This document shows, in pieces, positions 23,934 through 32,722 of a stretch of DNA of 64,000 bases (its first letter is position 1; the number at the start of each line of letters is the position of its first letter). Both the position numbers and the translations under genes were made by a program. Source of the DNA: Methylocystis sp. MJC1 (GTDB lineage: Bacteria > Pseudomonadota > Alphaproteobacteria > Rhizobiales > Beijerinckiaceae). The notes under the pieces were generated by a model, which was given only the letters and a program-made list of their open reading frames with translations, was not told the DNA's origin and made no database searches. The stretch covers positions 2,655,001 through 2,719,000 of the forward strand of contig NZ_CP107558.1 of the NCBI RefSeq assembly GCF_026427715.1, written 5' to 3'.

Positions 23934-25268
23934 ATGAAACCCGACGTCTATGACGAAGATAGCCGGCGCCTGCGCGTCGGCACGCTGATTTTCCTGCGCT
24001 GGATCGCCATTCTCGGCCAGAGCATCGCCTGTCTCTTCGTTTATTTGGTTCTCAACTTCGAATTTCCCGTCGGGCTCTGCTTCGTCTTCATCGTCGCCTC
24101 CGCCACGCTCAATTTCGGATTGCGTTTCGGCACTTCCGGCACGTTCCGCCTGAGCGATCTCGAAGCCGTGGTGCTGCTCTGCTACGACCTCGTGCAGCTG
24201 AGCTTCCTGCTCTATCTCACCGGCGGCGTGACCAACCCCTTCGTCATGCTGCTGCTGGCGCCCGTGACGATCTCGGCCGTCTCGCTGCCGCGCAATCTCA
24301 CGCTCTTCCTCGGCATCGTGATGCTCGCCGCGGCGACCTTCCTCTGCGTCGAATTCGAGCCTTTGCCCTGGTACGAGGACGAGCAGCTGAAATTCCCCCT
24401 GCTCTACCGCGCCAGCATTTGGTCGTCCCTCGCGCTGTCGGCGGCCTTCATTGCGCTCTACGCCGCGCGCGTGTCCGATGAAAGCCGGCTGCTCGCCACG
24501 GCGCTTGCGGCGACGGAATTGGTCCTGGAGCGCGAGCAGCATCTCTCCCAGCTCGACGGGCTCGCTGCGGCGGCTGCGCATGAACTCGGCACGCCCCTCG
24601 CGACCATCACCCTCATTACGCGCGAACTGCAGAAATCCTCGGCCAATTGCCCGGCGGAAGGCTTGAAGGACGATCTCGATCTCCTCGCGCAGGAGGCCGC
24701 GCGGTGCCGCGAGATTCTGGGCAAGCTGGCGTCGCTCGGCGCCGATCAGGGAACCATGATGAACGTGCTCTCCATCGACACGCTCATCGAGGAGGTTGTC
24801 GAGCCGCAACGCGAATTCGGCGTGAAGCTGGAAATTTCGAAGCGTAGCAACGGCTCGACCCCCTCCCCGGCGCTGGCGCGCAATCCCGGCCTTCTCTACG
24901 GTCTCGGCAATCTGGTCGAAAACGCCATCGATTTCGCCCAATCGCGCGTGCGGATCGACGCCTGGTGGTCGCGCGACCTCGTGACCATTTCCATCGAGGA
25001 CGATGGCCCGGGATTTACGCCAGCCATCCTCGATCGCCTCGGCGATCCTTACCTGCGCGGCCGCCCGACCGACCGCCGCACCAAAAACGACAGCCAGTCG
25101 GGCTTGGGGCTCGGCCTCTTTATCGCCAAGACCTTGCTCGAACGCTCCGGTGCGACAGTCGAAGCCTATAATGTTTCGCCGCCCCGCACCGGCGCTATCG
25201 TCAAGGTCACCTGGCCTCGCGCGGCGCTCGAAATACCGGCTGCAAAGCTGAAGTCGACGGAGGCATAG
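23934..25268 (+). CDS. regB: Redox sensor histidine kinase RegB/PrrB/ActS type
   Basis: This 444-residue kinase has six membrane spans in the first 190 residues with the ubiquinone-binding motif GGVTNPF. The H-box is AAAAAHELGTPLATI with H216, and the redox cysteine C258 lies in AARCREILGKLA. The ATPase domain shows NLVENAIDFA, EDDGPGF and SGLGLGLFIAKTL. Both redox inputs known for RegB, quinone and cysteine, are therefore retained. Its partner regA follows 157 bp later. RegBA systems control respiration, carbon and nitrogen fixation according to redox state. Confidence 0.95.
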   Translation: MKPDVYDEDSRRLRVGTLIFLRWIAILGQSIACLFVYLVLNFEFPVGLCFVFIVASATLNFGLRFGTSGTFRLSDLEAVVLLCYDLVQLSFLLYLTGGVTNPFVMLLLAPVTISAVSLPRNLTLFLGIVMLAAATFLCVEFEPLPWYEDEQLKFPLLYRASIWSSLALSAAFIALYAARVSDESRLLATALAATELVLEREQHLSQLDGLAAAAAHELGTPLATITLITRELQKSSANCPAEGLKDDLDLLAQEAARCREILGKLASLGADQGTMMNVLSIDTLIEEVVEPQREFGVKLEISKRSNGSTPSPALARNPGLLYGLGNLVENAIDFAQSRVRIDAWWSRDLVTISIEDDGPGFTPAILDRLGDPYLRGRPTDRRTKNDSQSGLGLGLFIAKTLLERSGATVEAYNVSPPRTGAIVKVTWPRAALEIPAAKLKSTEA

Positions 25269-25342
25269 AGCATCCACCGCGCTCTCGGATGAAAAGGGCT
25301 CTCGGCCTGGTTATTCGAGGATTGAAAATTCCCTGTCTTTTT

Positions 25343-25382
25343 GATTTTACGACAGCTGCGGCAGAGTCGACGTCGTAAAATC
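25343..25382. promoter_or_regulatory. 11-bp inverted repeat between regB and regA
   Basis: GATTTTACGAC (25343-25353) and GTCGTAAAATC (25372-25382) are perfect 11-bp arms around an 18-bp spacer, ending 43 bp before the regA ATG. No T-run follows, so it is not a plain terminator. It may be an operator or an RNA hairpin that controls regA separately from regB. Confidence 0.55.
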
Positions 25383-25425
25383 CTTGTTGTAATCTTGACA
25401 AAAATCACTCTGGGGGGCTCGGGGC

Positions 25426-26028
25426 ATGAATCGCGAGGACATCGGCGACACGGAACACGCTGTCACGGAGCCCCAAGCCGATGCGCTCGTTCCCCCGCTG
25501 CCTGACGACCGGTCGCTGCTCGTCCTCGACGACGACAAGCCCTTCCTGCATCGTCTGGCCCGCGCCATGGAGGCGCGCGGCTTCATCGTCACCCAATGCG
25601 AGACGGTGGCCGAAGGGCTCGCGGCGCTGGGAAACAGGCCGCCGGCCTTTGCGATCGTCGACATGCGGCTCGAAGACGGCAACGGCCTGGACGTTATCGA
25701 GAAGTTGAAGGAAGCGCGGCCTGACGCGCGCGGCATCATCCTGACCGGCTACGGCAACATCGCCACGGCCGTCACCGCGGTGAAGCTCGGCGCCTTCGAT
25801 TATCTCGCCAAGCCCGCGGACGCGGATGAAATTTATCACGCGCTGATGGCGACCTCGATCGAGAAACCCGATGCGCAGGAAAACCCCATGTCCGCTGATC
25901 GCGTGCGATGGGAGCATATTCAGCGCGTCTTCGAATCCTGCGACCGCAATGTCTCGGAGACGGCGCGACGCCTCAACATGCACCGCCGCACCTTGCAGCG
26001 CATACTCGCCAAGCGCGCGCCGCGCTGA
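25426..26028 (+). CDS. regA: Response regulator RegA/PrrA/ActR type
   Basis: This 200-residue regulator has a receiver domain with the acidic pocket LVLDDDK, phosphoacceptor D79 in FAIVDMRLEDG, and a conserved lysine in YLAKPADADE. A Fis-type helix-turn-helix at the C-terminus follows (NVSETARRLNMHRRTLQRIL). It is the partner of RegB. The first 25 residues form an extra Glu/Pro-rich arm compared with the shortest family members. The long leader with its inverted repeat suggests its own promoter. Confidence 0.95.
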   Translation: MNREDIGDTEHAVTEPQADALVPPLPDDRSLLVLDDDKPFLHRLARAMEARGFIVTQCETVAEGLAALGNRPPAFAIVDMRLEDGNGLDVIEKLKEARPDARGIILTGYGNIATAVTAVKLGAFDYLAKPADADEIYHALMATSIEKPDAQENPMSADRVRWEHIQRVFESCDRNVSETARRLNMHRRTLQRILAKRAPR

Positions 26029-26034
26029 GGCGTT

Positions 26035-26091
26035 GGACCGTGCGCCTTCAGGCGCACTCAACATGAAGCGAGCCTGAAGGTGCGCGGGTCC
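26035..26091. repeat. Imperfect inverted repeat between regA and mmcB
   Basis: Two arms of about 19-20 bp (26035-26053 and 26072-26091), built on GCCTTCAGGC and GCCTGAAGG, face each other between two convergent genes. The arms belong to the same GCCTTCAGGC-type family seen near 23020. It could act as a bidirectional stop, but no T-run is present. Confidence 0.6.
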
Positions 26092-26099
26092 GATCTGTC

Positions 26100-26570
26100 T
26101 CAGCTCTCCAGCCGCTCGTCTCCGAAAGCGAGTGCGCAATAGCGTTCCGCCGCCAATGCGCCAAAGCGCACCAGCATCGCCTTTCGGCTCGCCGGCGCGA
26201 GACGCAAACTCGGCGCTTCGCGGGCGAGCATCGCACCATGCGCATCGGCGACGATCAGGCCGGCGTCCTGGGGAAATAAACCGACGTCGAGCGCCATGGG
26301 AATGGCGAAATAGAACCAGTCGCAATAGTTCCGGTACCGCGTCCATTTCTGATCCGCGCGCAAATCCTCGAGCGAGGACTTCACCTCGACGATGCGCAAT
26401 CCCCCGTCGGGCGCCAGCGCGACGAGATCGGCCCGCGTCCCATTGGGCAAGGGCATTTCGGCCATGACGGCGAAGCCGCGGGCCCGCAGATAGACCCGCG
26501 CGCCGCGCGTCACGCGCCGGGTGGCCTCGGGCCGCCCGACCTCCGCCGATGAAAGCAGATTGGATTGCAT
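26100..26570 (-). CDS. mmcB: MmcB family DNA repair protein
   Basis: This 156-residue protein matches MmcB (DUF1052), an alphaproteobacterial protein first described as mitomycin C-inducible in Caulobacter and thought to be a nuclease of the PD-(D/E)xK type. The candidate catalytic residues are visible: ADLVAL followed by RIVEVKSS. QKWTRYRNYCDWFYFA is characteristic. It is convergent with regA and divergent from the binding-protein gene. No LexA box was identified in the short upstream region. Confidence 0.88.
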   Translation of the reverse strand: MQSNLLSSAEVGRPEATRRVTRGARVYLRARGFAVMAEMPLPNGTRADLVALAPDGGLRIVEVKSSLEDLRADQKWTRYRNYCDWFYFAIPMALDVGLFPQDAGLIVADAHGAMLAREAPSLRLAPASRKAMLVRFGALAAERYCALAFGDERLES

Positions 26571-26645
26571 CGTCTCTCCCGCGCGAGCGTGATAATCTCA
26601 GCCAGCGACATGCGGCGCAAGCCGCGCCCCTCCAGCCGGCCGCTC

Positions 26646-27725
26646 ATGACGAAGATCCTCGCCGCCCTCCTCATCGCCTTTGCCTGCGCTCCCGCCTCGG
26701 CTGCCGAGCGCGTGGTTAATATCTTCAATTGGAGCGATTACATCGATCCGGGCGTGCTCGAGGATTTCACGCGCGAGACCGGCGTGAAGGTCGTCTATGA
26801 CACATACGACTCCAATGAAATATTGGAGTCCCGCCTGCTTGCCGGCGCAACGGGCTACGACATAGTGGTGCCTTCCGCGACCTTTCTGCAACGGCAGATC
26901 AAAGCCGGCGTGCTGCAACCCGTCAGCCGCAAGCGCCTCGCCAATGCGGTCAACATATGGAGCGAAATCGACGGCCGGCTGTCGAGCTACGATCCGGGCA
27001 GCGCGCACGCGATCAATTACATGTGGTACACGACCGGCGTCGCCTATAATGTCGCGAAGATCAAGGAGCGCATCGGCAAGCCGATCACGAGCTGGGAACA
27101 GGTGCTGCGCCCCGAAAATTTGAAAAAGCTCGCCGACTGCGGCGTCTATGTGCTGGATAGTCCCGAAGACATACTCGCCATCACACTCAATTTCCTGAAG
27201 CTCGATCCCAACTCCAAGAGCGAAAGCGACCTCAGGCGCGCAGCCGATCATCTCGTGGGGCTACGGCGCTACATCAAGAAATTCCACTCCTCGGAATATA
27301 TCAACGCGCTTGCCAATGGCGACATCTGCCTCGCCATCGGCTGGGCGGGCGACAGCCTGCAGGCGCGCAACCGCGCGCGCGAGGCGGGCTCGGATGTCGA
27401 GATCGCCTATGCGATCCCCAGCGAAGGCACGCTAATGTCCATGGACAATCTCGCCATGCCCATCGACGCGCCGCATGTCGCCGAGGCCTATCTGTTCATC
27501 GATTATCTGCTGCGGCCCGATGTGGCCGCGCGCAACACCAAGGCCACCAATTTCGCCAATGGCGTCGGCCCCTCCCGCGCCTTGATCGACAGTTCAATCG
27601 CGAATGACCCTTCGGTGTATCCGAATGACGCGACCATGCGCCGCCTCTTCACCGTCACGACCCCGAACCAGCCTCAGCAGAAGTTTATCACGAGGCTTTG
27701 GACAATGGTGAAAACCGGGCGATAG
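26646..27725 (+). CDS. PotD/PotF-type polyamine ABC transporter substrate-binding protein
   Basis: This 359-residue periplasmic protein has a signal peptide (ILAALLIAFACAPASAAE) and the PotF start of the mature domain VVNIFNWSDYIDPGVLEDF. TGYDIVVPS and the C-terminal DYLLRPDVAARNTKATNF follow. Such proteins bind putrescine or spermidine and deliver it to an inner-membrane transporter. No permease or ATPase gene is adjacent, so its partners must be elsewhere. The start at 26646 is chosen for the signal peptide; the ATG at 26610 would add a basic arm. Confidence 0.88.
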   Translation: MTKILAALLIAFACAPASAAERVVNIFNWSDYIDPGVLEDFTRETGVKVVYDTYDSNEILESRLLAGATGYDIVVPSATFLQRQIKAGVLQPVSRKRLANAVNIWSEIDGRLSSYDPGSAHAINYMWYTTGVAYNVAKIKERIGKPITSWEQVLRPENLKKLADCGVYVLDSPEDILAITLNFLKLDPNSKSESDLRRAADHLVGLRRYIKKFHSSEYINALANGDICLAIGWAGDSLQARNRAREAGSDVEIAYAIPSEGTLMSMDNLAMPIDAPHVAEAYLFIDYLLRPDVAARNTKATNFANGVGPSRALIDSSIANDPSVYPNDATMRRLFTVTTPNQPQQKFITRLWTMVKTGR

Positions 27726-27777
27726 GCCCTGCCGGTATTGCGCATCGAGAAGCCGTGAATTTCAGGAAATTAGGCCG

Positions 27778-27850
27778 CTGTCATTCCCGACGCCCGCAAA
27801 GCGGGCGATCGGGAATCCAGAGCAAAACCAGCGCTCTTGTGGCCCGGGAT
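27778..27850. repeat. REP-like element, left half, interrupted by the IS
   Basis: CTGTCATTCCCGACG, a GCCCGCAAAGCGGGC hairpin and CGGGAATCCAGAGC make up the same element as in the 22.8-kb cluster. The matching outer arm, CGGGAATGACAAAGC, lies at 29148-29162 beyond the insertion sequence. Removing the IS and one GGAT copy restores a continuous CCCGGGATTCC palindromic segment. Confidence 0.75.
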
Positions 27851-27914
27851 TGACCTGCCCCTGAACAACTCCTCCAGCTTCGATTAGAGTCCGGCCCATT
27901 GCAGGACGGACGAG

Positions 27915-28181
27915 ATGAAGAAGAAGCGGTTCACGGAAGAGCAGATCATCGGGATTTTGCGGGAGCAGGAAGCGGGCGCGAAGGTCGCGGATCTGGCGCG
28001 CAAACACGCGGTTTCGGAAGCGACGCTCTACAATTGGAAGGTCAAATTCGGCGGCATGGACGTTTCGGAAGCGAAGCGTCTGAAGGCGCTGGAGGAGGAG
28101 AATGCAAAGCTGAAGAAGCTGCTGGCGGATCAGATGCTGGAAGCGGCGGCGCTCCGGGAGCTTCTGGGAAAAAAATGGTAG
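27915..28181 (+). CDS. IS3-family transposase OrfA
   Basis: This 88-residue protein has the helix-turn-helix of IS3-family OrfA (RFTEEQIIGILREQEAG, ARKHAVSEATLYNWKVKFGG). A leucine-zipper-like coiled coil, EEENAKLKKLLADQMLEAAAL, follows. It binds the element's ends and pairs with OrfB. The frame ends at a TAG immediately after an A-AAA-AAA slippery heptamer (28169-28175), which should allow a -1 frameshift to yield the OrfAB transposase. Confidence 0.93.
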   Translation: MKKKRFTEEQIIGILREQEAGAKVADLARKHAVSEATLYNWKVKFGGMDVSEAKRLKALEEENAKLKKLLADQMLEAAALRELLGKKW

Positions 28182-29101
28182 GGCCCGCCGTCAGGCGCGA
28201 AGCCGTCGCGCATCTTCGGGCCGTGATGGGCCTGTCGGAGCGTCGGGCCTGCTGCATCGTCGCCGTCGACCGCACGACGGTCCGCTACGTCCCGAAGCGT
28301 CAGGCCGATACGGCTCTGCGCGAAAGGCTTCGAGAACTCGCCAACTCTCGCCGCCGCTTCGGCTACCGGCGGCTGTTCGTCCTGCTGCGTCAGCAAGGCG
28401 AGCGCTCCGGCAAGAACCGCATCTACCGGCTCTATCGCGAGGAAGGGCTCACGGTGCGCAAGCGCCGCTCCCGACGCCGCGCCGTTGGGACGCGGGCGCC
28501 GATCCTCGTCGAGGCGAAGCCGAATGCGCGCTGGTCTCTGGACTTCGTGCATGACCAGTTCGCCTGTGGCCGGCGCTTTCGCATCCTCAACATCGTCGAC
28601 GACGTCACGCGCGAATGTCTGGCGGCGATCCCCGATACGTCGATCTCGGGCAAGCGCGTCGCCCGTGAGCTGTCCGCGCTGATCCGGCGGCGCGACAAGC
28701 CGGGCATGATCGTTTCCGACAACGGGACGGAGTTCACCTCGAACGCCATCCTGTCCTGGGCAAGCGAAGGCGGGATCAAATGGCGTTACATCGCGCCGGG
28801 CAAGCCGATGCAGAACGGCTTTTGCGAGAGCTTCAACGGGCGCATGCGCGATGAGCTTCTGAATGAAACGCTGTTTTTCGGCCTCGACCACGCACGGGCG
28901 AAGATCGGCGAATGGGTAAGCGACAATAGTCATCGACGCCCGCATTCTTCGCTCGGCTACGCGACGCCAGCGGACTATGCGGCCAATCTCACCGCAACAG
29001 GCGATCGGCTGCGCAACCCCGACCAGCTCCGCCGATCACCTGTTGCTACATCCGCGCCCTCGGGCGTATCAAATGCTCCGACTCTAATTATTGCTGGATG
29101 A
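28175..29101 (+). CDS. IS3-family transposase OrfB (DDE integrase core)
   Basis: This 308-residue catalytic half carries the HTH_21-like stretch SRRRFGYRRLFVLL and the rve DDE core. The first D is in WSLDFVHDQ, the second in VSDNGTEF, and E in FCESFNGRMRDE. The end of the domain shows the HRPHSSLGYATPADYA-type signature of the family. Its frame is -1 relative to OrfA and begins at an ATG that overlaps the slippery A7 run, so it may be made as a fusion or by itself. Confidence 0.93.
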   Translation: MVGPAVRREAVAHLRAVMGLSERRACCIVAVDRTTVRYVPKRQADTALRERLRELANSRRRFGYRRLFVLLRQQGERSGKNRIYRLYREEGLTVRKRRSRRRAVGTRAPILVEAKPNARWSLDFVHDQFACGRRFRILNIVDDVTRECLAAIPDTSISGKRVARELSALIRRRDKPGMIVSDNGTEFTSNAILSWASEGGIKWRYIAPGKPMQNGFCESFNGRMRDELLNETLFFGLDHARAKIGEWVSDNSHRRPHSSLGYATPADYAANLTATGDRLRNPDQLRRSPVATSAPSGVSNAPTLIIAG

Positions 29102-29207
29102 GAGTTCAGGGGCAGGTCAGGATTCCTGATCGGACTATTCAGCCCGTCGGGAATGACAAAGCCCAATGCGAGCGGTTCCAGCGGAAATGCCTTCAGCTAC
29201 TCACCGC

Positions 29208-29687
29208 CTATGAAGCCGTTGCGAATTGCTCGAGAAGCGCGTCGCGCGCCTCCGCAATACGGCGGTACTCCTCGGCGCTGCCGCCGGCGTCAGGATGCGC
29301 GGTCTTGGCCAGCCGCCGGAAGGCGGCGTTGATCTCCGATGGCGTGAGCGCGCCCTCGGTCGGCAAGTTCAGCGTCTCGCGGTGCTCTTCCTGATCCGAC
29401 TCGGTGAAACGAAACTGAAACTGGAAGGCGCGGCGCTTCTCCCGCGCTTCGAGGCGCAATTCGAGCTGATCTTCTTGCCACCTCTGGCGCGACATGACGA
29501 GGCATTCGCCAAAGGCGATCCGCCCCTGCGCCTCGAGCTCGTCGAGGCTAAACGGGCCGATGACGCCGTAGGGCGGCGCAAGATAGGCGCGCCTGCCGTC
29601 CTCGCGCGCCTCGATATGGCCGATGGTCACCATATCCAAGACGCCCAGCGAGCCATTCCAGACGACCCATTGCTCTTTGTCCGTCAT
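29208..29687 (-). CDS. J-domain protein
   Basis: This protein of about 159 residues ends in a J domain: LTPSEINAAFRRLAKTAHPD, then GGSAEEYRRIAEARDALL, with the HPD tripeptide needed to stimulate Hsp70 ATPase. The N-terminal half (WVVWNGSLGVLDMVTIGHIEA) is not a recognised domain. I use the ATG at 29687; an upstream start at 29762 would add 25 residues of low plausibility. Most DnaJ proteins carry J at the N-terminus, so the C-terminal placement is of the specialised co-chaperone type. It lies between the IS and dnaA, on the dnaA strand. Confidence 0.78.
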   Translation of the reverse strand: MTDKEQWVVWNGSLGVLDMVTIGHIEAREDGRRAYLAPPYGVIGPFSLDELEAQGRIAFGECLVMSRQRWQEDQLELRLEAREKRRAFQFQFRFTESDQEEHRETLNLPTEGALTPSEINAAFRRLAKTAHPDAGGSAEEYRRIAEARDALLEQFATAS

Positions 29688-29828
29688 GCAGCGGACCTTC
29701 TCGCACAGGCCAGCGTCGCGCCCCCGCCTTATGCGTGCGAAAGGGTCTGCGAAGCCGGACAATCTGTGCGTCTATGCATGATTGGAGCCAAGGCGCGGAG
29801 AAAGGCCGGCAGGCTCCAGCGGTGAGGC

Positions 29829-31325
29829 TTATTGCTCGTTCAATATGCGTTTCAGAAGATCGATGACTTCCGCAAGGCTTTTGTCCTTGGAGACGAGCTC
29901 CTCGATCTTTCGGACAGCGTGCAGCACCGTCGTGTGATCGCGGCCGCCGAAGCGTCGACCGATCTCGGGCAAGGAGCGCAAGGTCAACACCTTCGACAGA
30001 TACATCGCGATCTGGCGAGGGCGCACGACATTCGCCGTGCGGCGCGAGGAAAGAATGTCGGAGCGCGAAATATTGTAGTGCGACGCCACGAGCTTTTGGA
30101 TGTCGTCGATCTTGACGCGCTTGGGCTCTTGCGTGCGAACCAAATCGCGGATCGCCGTTTCCGCGGTCTCGACGGTCAGCGGCGCGCCGTTGAGTGTGAC
30201 ATGCGCCAAAAGACGATTGACGGCGCCTTCCAGATCGCGGCCGTTGGTCACGATCGTGCGCGCGACGTAATTGATGACGTCCGGCGGCACATGGAAGCCC
30301 GGCTGCATTTCCTGGGCGGCGGCGATGCGCGCGCCCAAGATTTTTGCGCGCAAGGATTCGTCGAGCGGGCCGATGTCGACACACAGGCCGCCCTTGAAAC
30401 GCGACAGAACGCGCTCATCCAGCGTTTCGAGATCGGACGGCGGACGATCGGCGGCGACGACAACCTGACGCCCTGCGTCGATCAACGCATTGAGCGTGTG
30501 GCAGAACTCCTGCTGGATCGATTTGCCTTGCAGGAACTGCACATCGTCGATGATGAGCATGTCGATGGCGCGCAACCGCTCCTTGAAGGTGTGCGCCGTC
30601 TGCGTGGTGAGCGAAGAAACGAAGCCGCTCATGAAACGTTCGGCGGTGAGATAGACCGCGCGGCGCCGATTGTCGTTCGTCGCATGGGCAAGCGCCTGCA
30701 GCAGATGCGTCTTGCCGAGACCCACCGCGGCATGCGCGTAAAGCGGATTGAACATCGGCGTATCGCCCGGCCGAGCGTCTGCGACGCGACATGCGGCGGC
30801 GTAAGCGAGCTGGTTGGAGGGACCTACGAGGAAGGTCGAAAAGGACAAGCGGCGATCCAACGGCGAACCGACAAAAGAGTCGTTCTCGCCACGCGGCGCA
30901 ACGGGACGCGCTGGCCGCCGTTGCGCGGCGGGAGTCTCGATAGGTTCCGCAGCAATAACGTAAGGAGTCTGCGGCTTCTCGGCCAAATGCGGTGTATGCG
31001 CATCGGACTCGCCGGCGCCGTCGCGCAGTTTGGCCTTGCGCGCCGAGGAACGCACGTCGATCACCACGTGCTCGACACTTTCGAATTCGTTCGACACCCG
31101 CGCCTTGATGCGCGAGGCGTAATGGGATTGCACCCAGCTCTTCAAGAATTTGGTCGGCACGCTGAGATAGATGGTCTGGCCGGTCAATCGATCGAGCTCC
31201 AACCGGGTAAACCAGGAGCTGTAGACCGCATCGCCGAGCTCGGCGCGCAATCTTTGTCGTACACCTTCCCAGCGCTTTTGATCTTCCGGGGAAATCCCGT
31301 CGTTTGGCATGGCGCGATCCAGCAT
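29829..31325 (-). CDS. dnaA: Chromosomal replication initiator DnaA
   Basis: This 498-residue protein binds DnaA boxes at the origin and opens it in its ATP form. The N-terminal DnaB/DiaA-interacting domain, a linker, the AAA+ domain and the DnaA-box-binding domain ([19 protein letters not shown]) are in order. The Walker A lysine is K205 in GLGKTHLLQ, and Walker B is MLIIDDVQF. The start at 31325 is preceded by AAAGG and gives the usual N-terminus; a start at 31310 is an alternative. Confidence 0.96.
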   Translation of the reverse strand: MLDRAMPNDGISPEDQKRWEGVRQRLRAELGDAVYSSWFTRLELDRLTGQTIYLSVPTKFLKSWVQSHYASRIKARVSNEFESVEHVVIDVRSSARKAKLRDGAGESDAHTPHLAEKPQTPYVIAAEPIETPAAQRRPARPVAPRGENDSFVGSPLDRRLSFSTFLVGPSNQLAYAAACRVADARPGDTPMFNPLYAHAAVGLGKTHLLQALAHATNDNRRRAVYLTAERFMSGFVSSLTTQTAHTFKERLRAIDMLIIDDVQFLQGKSIQQEFCHTLNALIDAGRQVVVAADRPPSDLETLDERVLSRFKGGLCVDIGPLDESLRAKILGARIAAAQEMQPGFHVPPDVINYVARTIVTNGRDLEGAVNRLLAHVTLNGAPLTVETAETAIRDLVRTQEPKRVKIDDIQKLVASHYNISRSDILSSRRTANVVRPRQIAMYLSKVLTLRSLPEIGRRFGGRDHTTVLHAVRKIEELVSKDKSLAEVIDLLKRILNEQ

Positions 31326-32177
31326 TCGTGACCTTTTTCGATAAAACGCGTTCCGTCGCGCCCGCAGCGCGCGGACGACGTGAATTCGCTCAGATAGATG
31401 TAGGCGGTTGCTAGAATTGTCTCTTTCGAGAACGCTCAGCACGGCGGGTCGAGTGCGACCCCTTCACTACTCGTTTCGCGTCTTGCGCGATCGCGATCGA
31501 CGTTGGGGACGAAATCAATTGAACGCCGTGAGAAGAATTCACGCACAATACGCAGCACTCCAATCTCATTGGCCCGCCGCTGTCTTCTCATGACAAAACC
31601 CCCGGTTTCCAGAATCGTAAGATCCTGGATTTTTAACGCCCCCGCCTGACTGCCTTTAAACTCAGCAGCCCCGCGAACTGATCTCGTGAATGTCAAATCG
31701 AACAGGTGGGAAAGCAATCAATCGCCGGAAGCCTCGGCTTTTCGAGCAGGATCTCGACATATCGTCGCTCCCTTTGTGCGCTCAGCCTACAGCTGATGGT
31801 GGGCGATAATTGCTTTCGTTCGACAAAAATGAACCTACACGCGGCGCCTCATTGGCGCAATGACGGACATCAATGTGACGTCATCCTTTCGCCTCGCCTG
31901 TGGCGCCGTTGCAAGACTTTATGGTGCAAAGTTGGCCGTAAACTTATGATTCAGTTCTGGGAAAGAACGGAAATTGCGCCTGGGCCATTATGCGATTGGA
32001 ATATGCGCGAAATCGCTGTCGCAAAGATGTCAAGTCACCTTCCGGTCAGGCATTTTCGATGACTTGGTCACAAGGGCTTGAATCACAGCCAACTTAGCTG
32101 CGCGCAACCTTTACGCGACATTTTTTGTTGGCGCGTCGCAGTGGCGCAGGGGAAATCAAGCTATAAGCAACCGGCAA
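31326..32177. other. Long dnaA-rpsT intergenic region, no supported gene
   Basis: About 850 bp separate dnaA from the rpsT terminator. Two open frames here (minus 31436-31717 and plus 31706-32062) lack convincing ribosome binding sites and look unlike proteins. The region is richer in A+T than its surroundings and includes GANTC sequences (GAATC near 31612, GATTC near 31948), possible CcrM methylation sites. No consensus DnaA box (TTATNCACA) is seen, so an origin cannot be claimed. The dnaA promoter must lie in it. Confidence 0.5.
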
Positions 32178-32203
32178 TAAAAAAAGCCCAGCAAAGCTGG
32201 GCT
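32178..32203 (-). terminator. rpsT terminator
   Basis: AGCCCAGC and GCTGGGCT form an 8-bp stem with a 3-nt loop. On the minus strand it is followed by a run of T (32178-32184), directly after rpsT. On the plus strand a T-rich tail also follows, so it may stop both directions. Confidence 0.85.
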
Positions 32204-32264
32204 TTATTTTTTCTTCGAGCGGCTCCGAAAACAGGCGGGAGCTGCACGTTATGGGCGAGAAATC

Positions 32265-32537
32265 TTAGCCCTTGGCGGCGAGCGCCTTCACGCTGGCGCT
32301 CAGGCGCGACACTTTGCGCGAGGCGGTGTTCTTGTGAATGACGCCCTTCTGCGCGGCGCGCATCATCTCGGGCGCGGCGCTCTGCAGCGCGGCGGCGGCG
32401 AGCGACGCGTCGCCGGAAGCGATCGCCTCCTCGACCTTGCGCACGAAGGTGCGCATGCGGCTGCGACGGGCGCGGTTGACGGCGGTGCGGCGCTCGATCT
32501 TGCGAACGGCCTTTTTGGCCGAAGCGGTATTGGCCAT
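32265..32537 (-). CDS. rpsT: 30S ribosomal protein S20
   Basis: This 90-residue, very basic protein starts [21 protein letters not shown] and contains [15 protein letters not shown] and [16 protein letters not shown], the S20 pattern. It binds 16S rRNA early in small-subunit assembly. It is in the usual alphaproteobacterial place beside dnaA, in the same direction, and ends at a strong terminator. Confidence 0.97.
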   Translation of the reverse strand: MANTASAKKAVRKIERRTAVNRARRSRMRTFVRKVEEAIASGDASLAAAALQSAAPEMMRAAQKGVIHKNTASRKVSRLSASVKALAAKG

Positions 32538-32722
32538 GTCCTATCTGTCCTCGAAGCTGTAACAGCGACTCATGGCCGCTAGAAAACGCTGCGGCCGCGA
32601 AATCGCGGCCACGTCGTGCGCCTTATAGGCTCAGCCCCTTTTTTCGTCAATGGCGATGCGCATCCGCACGGCCCGGCCTTCGGGCCCGCATTTTCAGCGA
32701 GCCAGACCGCTCGCGGTTAGCC

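Larger units (their letters stand above)
27851..29119 (+). mobile_element. IS3-family insertion sequence, IS407 group
   Basis: The 1269-bp element has terminal inverted repeats starting TGACCTGCCCCTGAAC at both ends (left at 27851, right reading inward from 29119), with further matches such as CTCCAGC and TTAGAGTC. A 4-bp direct repeat GGAT flanks it (27847-27850 and 29120-29123); this length is typical of the IS407 group. Both transposase frames are open and the frameshift signal is intact, so the copy looks complete and potentially active. It sits inside a palindromic chromosomal repeat. Confidence 0.93.

Noticed and set aside
31706..32062. A 118-codon plus-strand frame in the dnaA-rpsT gap
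   Set aside because: No ribosome binding site, odd composition rich in Cys/Trp/Arg, no family resemblance.
31443..32177. Possible replication origin between dnaA and rpsT
   Set aside because: No consensus DnaA boxes or 13-mer-like AT repeats are seen, and many Rhizobiales have the origin near hemE instead.
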